Assembly (NCBI GenBank): GCA_900540625.1
Contig: UQGP01000048.1
Location: 1-16,072 of the forward strand
Direction: 5' to 3'
DNA length: 16,072 nucleotides
From: an uncultured Porphyromonadaceae bacterium
GTDB lineage: Bacteria > Bacteroidota > Bacteroidia > Bacteroidales > Muribaculaceae
The notes beneath the pieces were generated by a model that worked only from the letters and a program-made list of their open reading frames with translations, did no database searches and was not told where the DNA came from. Shown piece by piece: positions 15,001-16,072 of the stretch. The number at the start of each line of letters is the position of its first letter. Position 1 is the stretch's first letter. The translations under genes and the position numbers were made by a program.

Positions 15001-16004
15001 TTGTATCCCTCGGGTGCATTGATCGTAATTTTGTTGCTTGAACTTGAATACATTCGCAGGTTATCACCGGCTTTCTTGGGGTAGAGATTGGCTCCTGATG
15101 CTGTTGCGCTTGTGCTGAACGTTATGCTCGGGTATTCCTCTGCAACCCAAACAATTTTTTTACCTTTCCCGTAAGCAAGATCTTTCTGGTTCTTGAAGAT
15201 GACTGTTGCGGTGATGTTTCCGCCGGGGACGGGAGCGTCGGCCTTGACGGTGTAGGAGGCTTCAGCGGCTTCGCTGTCGCCTATGCTGTTGTGACCTACA
15301 ACGTTATATGTGATATTTTCGTTGATGATAACGTCGTGGGTATTAGCGTTGGGTATGTTTTGTATTGTCCAGTCGGCGGCGTCCGCGGTCTTAGACTTTA
15401 GGGTGAGCGATGTTGCATCTTTTGACGAGATGGTGACCGATGTGCCTTTGGCGACTTCTCCGGGAGTGACGCTGAATGTCGGCTTCTCGGGCTTCGTTTC
15501 CGGTGCTACGCTTTCTCCGTAGGTGATTACCATCTTGGATATATTAGAACTCTCGCCAGGCATTGAAGAAAGGTCTATGCGAAAATATGAGTTATTCTTT
15601 GATGCCGGAATTAATGTGAGAACATCATTTGCAAATGTCGCTGTTGTTTCATTAGTTCCATTGGCTGTTAATACAGCATCACCTGTTGTAATGATGAATT
15701 TTGCGGCTTTTGTGGGATTAAGACTCGTTGCGGTTATCTCAACTTTTGAGATATTGGGTAGTGGAGTGCTGTTGTAAACGCAGAAAGATTTGTCCGCTTT
15801 TGATACGCCGATGCTTTTGTTTTTATTCAAACCTTTAGCCATCAAGGTAACCTCACTATTGGTTATCTCAAAGAAGTTTCCATCTAATTTGGATGGCGCA
15901 TTTTTCAAATCGGCACTGGTGAAGTTTATTTCTATTGTTTTTGCCGGGACAGCAAAGGCTGTCGTTAGGGCAAGGATAAGGAGAAGAAGTAGAGATTTTC
16001 TCAT
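12036..16004 (-). CDS. Large secreted multidomain protein with chitobiase-like repeats and type IX-like C-terminal tail
   Basis: A 1322-residue secreted or surface protein of unknown role. The N-terminus MRKSLLLLLILALTTAFAVPA is a signal peptide, with cleavage near 18-21. Approximate layout: module A1 (22-163); a beta domain (172-253); module A2 (265-402); chitobiase-C-terminal-like repeat (410-502, IYYTIDGTVPT); BIG2-like domain (505-594, IYWSSENDKIAKV); module A3 (597-738); two more chitobiase-like repeats (740-833, IYYTRDGSTP; 840-931, LYYTIGG, degenerate); a domain starting GWIRIQDAAQLSDGLNVIV (939-1105); a SusE-like beta domain (1112-1260, GRYTLTVNDLQGSFYIRDG); and a sorting-like tail (1290-1322, RYFNLQGMPV...AGIYIRVIG...KVCIK). 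A2 and A3 share ATVIF...APEGY and the rest of their pattern; A1 is more distant. No catalytic domain is recognisable, so binding to glycans or the cell surface is inference. It stands alone, with terminators behind it. Confidence 0.85.
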   Translation of the reverse strand: MRKSLLLLLILALTTAFAVPAKTIEINFTSADLKNAPSKLDGNFFEITNSEVTLMAKGLNKNKSIGVSKADKSFCVYNSTPLPNISKVEITATSLNPTKAAKFIITTGDAVLTANGTNETTATFANDVLTLIPASKNNSYFRIDLSSMPGESSNISKMVITYGESVAPETKPEKPTFSVTPGEVAKGTSVTISSKDATSLTLKSKTADAADWTIQNIPNANTHDVIINENITYNVVGHNSIGDSEAAEASYTVKADAPVPGGNITATVIFKNQKDLAYGKGKKIVWVAEEYPSITFSTSATASGANLYPKKAGDNLRMYSSSSNKITINAPEGYKIKSVSGVYTNTSNTGFTINNETTIVSSGIPYEFAEETSSFILVSKRTGKSNTTNNSTYFSSFTFVLVPDAPVVPEAPSAVTVTPAKAEAKVGENVSVTIAANGTPAPDIYYTIDGTVPTTESAKYAKAFDVTCDALADNEESKVVTINGLAQNSEGQASGSATITFTRNDAVITVKDAKGNAIGADGASLVFEDGAAEFKASSSSDGTIYWSSENDKIAKVENGIITPLAVGTTTIKAFTPQTGTYNACETSFTLTVTSPYTYATVIFNHQEPITYTSNKKADWISEPVDGVTYTFATSVGKLANSNYPSNNVNESTNKATTLTITKASGTPIHVQAPEGYVIVRALYAQIGTYDSAAMAINGEDLANKTYLDVPSGATSLDLTPGTGLNSPKFSYMTFALTKVVAPTSLTIKPNKTEAVIGQTVSVKIVADDAAFPAPTIYYTRDGSTPVPGADKTETYDPAKGFTLARTVPQTVTINAIAVNSGGQVAAEPVSIVFNDKDHVAPTSISFSQTEGTYPEDATFNVKLAADAAAYPAPTLYYTIGGYTAQGDNHIAYDDAQGIDVAKPADGNVMTINAYAVNDAGAVINAATYVFSSETYTTRGWIRIQDAAQLSDGLNVIVAYAPNGNASTTLSLMTTEKFTSSGALASTDVKCNNTYGVITGDVIKAQKITLEGNTSDGWYLKLANDGSYIMPKIKKDGTYDNGLAYTSDKSKAIPATIDLTDGNAYVTFNGTNSELVYNEKAHRFAAYDKIADTQRRDIDFFREGEYTAGKPYEDLYLVMKTNEIGGTEVALPFTYEGDGRYTLTVNDLQGSFYIRDGKANHSGTYFGAKADECIDPKTSTGYVGHSINVAVSAIKGEPSTGVKDGNGKDVYAYVGKNSGRDSYTLIYDPAQESHYVFSTHPNTNIGHVARIDYAMFTVEYTPGSHTDGVLRISEMNTTGVDDISADVNGQARYFNLQGMPVANPTAGIYIRVIGNTATKVCIK

Positions 16005-16005
16005 G

Positions 16006-16035
16006 ACTGAATGACTATACTTAGGGATATTCAGT
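16006..16035. repeat. Short inverted repeat just upstream of the secreted-protein start
   Basis: ACTGAAT (16006-16012) and ATTCAGT (16029-16035) form a perfect 7-base inverted repeat with a 16-base gap, directly beside the ATG at 16002-16004. It could fold in the leader or bind a regulator, but repeats this short also arise by chance. I see no clear TAnnTTTG element in the remaining 68 bases. Confidence 0.25.
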
Positions 16036-16072
16036 TAATGGGCGTGGTGAGATTGTCCTCAATTGACCATAT

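Noticed and set aside
16031..16072. End of another gene at the right edge (minus-strand frame of 13 codons ending in TGA at 16031-16033)
   Set aside because: Only 13 codons are visible, and one of three frames staying open over this length is expected by chance.

Overview
The window looks like chromosomal DNA from a GC-rich member of the Bacteroidales (phylum Bacteroidota), possibly Muribaculaceae or a relative. Four things point there. Most genes have no visible Shine-Dalgarno sequence. Intergenic regions carry matches to the Bacteroidota -7 promoter element TAnnTTTG. A DUF3822-type gene sits next to rsmD. A large secreted protein ends in a YFNLQG...GIYI...K type C-terminal sorting-like domain. 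The family placement is inference. Every supported gene is on the minus strand, so the window is best read from right to left.

Reading order: (1) 16004-12036 encodes a 1322-residue secreted multidomain protein with chitobiase-C-terminal-like repeats, a BIG2-like domain, three copies of a roughly 140-residue module that I cannot name, and a type IX secretion-like tail. Two consecutive terminator-like hairpins follow it. (2) 11538-12035 is a 498-base gap holding those terminators, a promoter-like TATCTTTG and a 109-codon open frame of doubtful reality that overlaps the start of recJ. (3) recJ and recQ are 45 bases apart and form a recombination and repair pair. (4) A promoter with both -33 and -7 elements precedes a tightly packed run: topA, an rluA-family pseudouridine synthase, a DUF3822 gene, rsmD, mscL, aroK and an alanine dehydrogenase/transhydrogenase-like gene. 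Three junctions overlap by 4, 4 and 10 bases and the others are 12-22 bases apart, so this is probably one operon of mostly housekeeping genes. (5) After an inverted repeat and another TAnnTTTG element comes the 5' part of a dusB-type tRNA-dihydrouridine synthase, cut by the left edge.

The genes combine DNA maintenance (RecJ, RecQ, TopA), RNA modification (RluA-like, RsmD, Dus), osmotic protection (MscL), aromatic amino acid synthesis (AroK) and one cell-surface or secreted protein. I see no transposon, phage, CRISPR array, tRNA or rRNA. I found no convincing new multi-gene system. The observations most worth following are the alanine-dehydrogenase-like protein that appears to have lost substrate-binding residues, the unnamed repeated module in the secreted protein, the long structured recJ leader with its possible small gene, and the in-frame 30-base tandem repeat at the end of topA.
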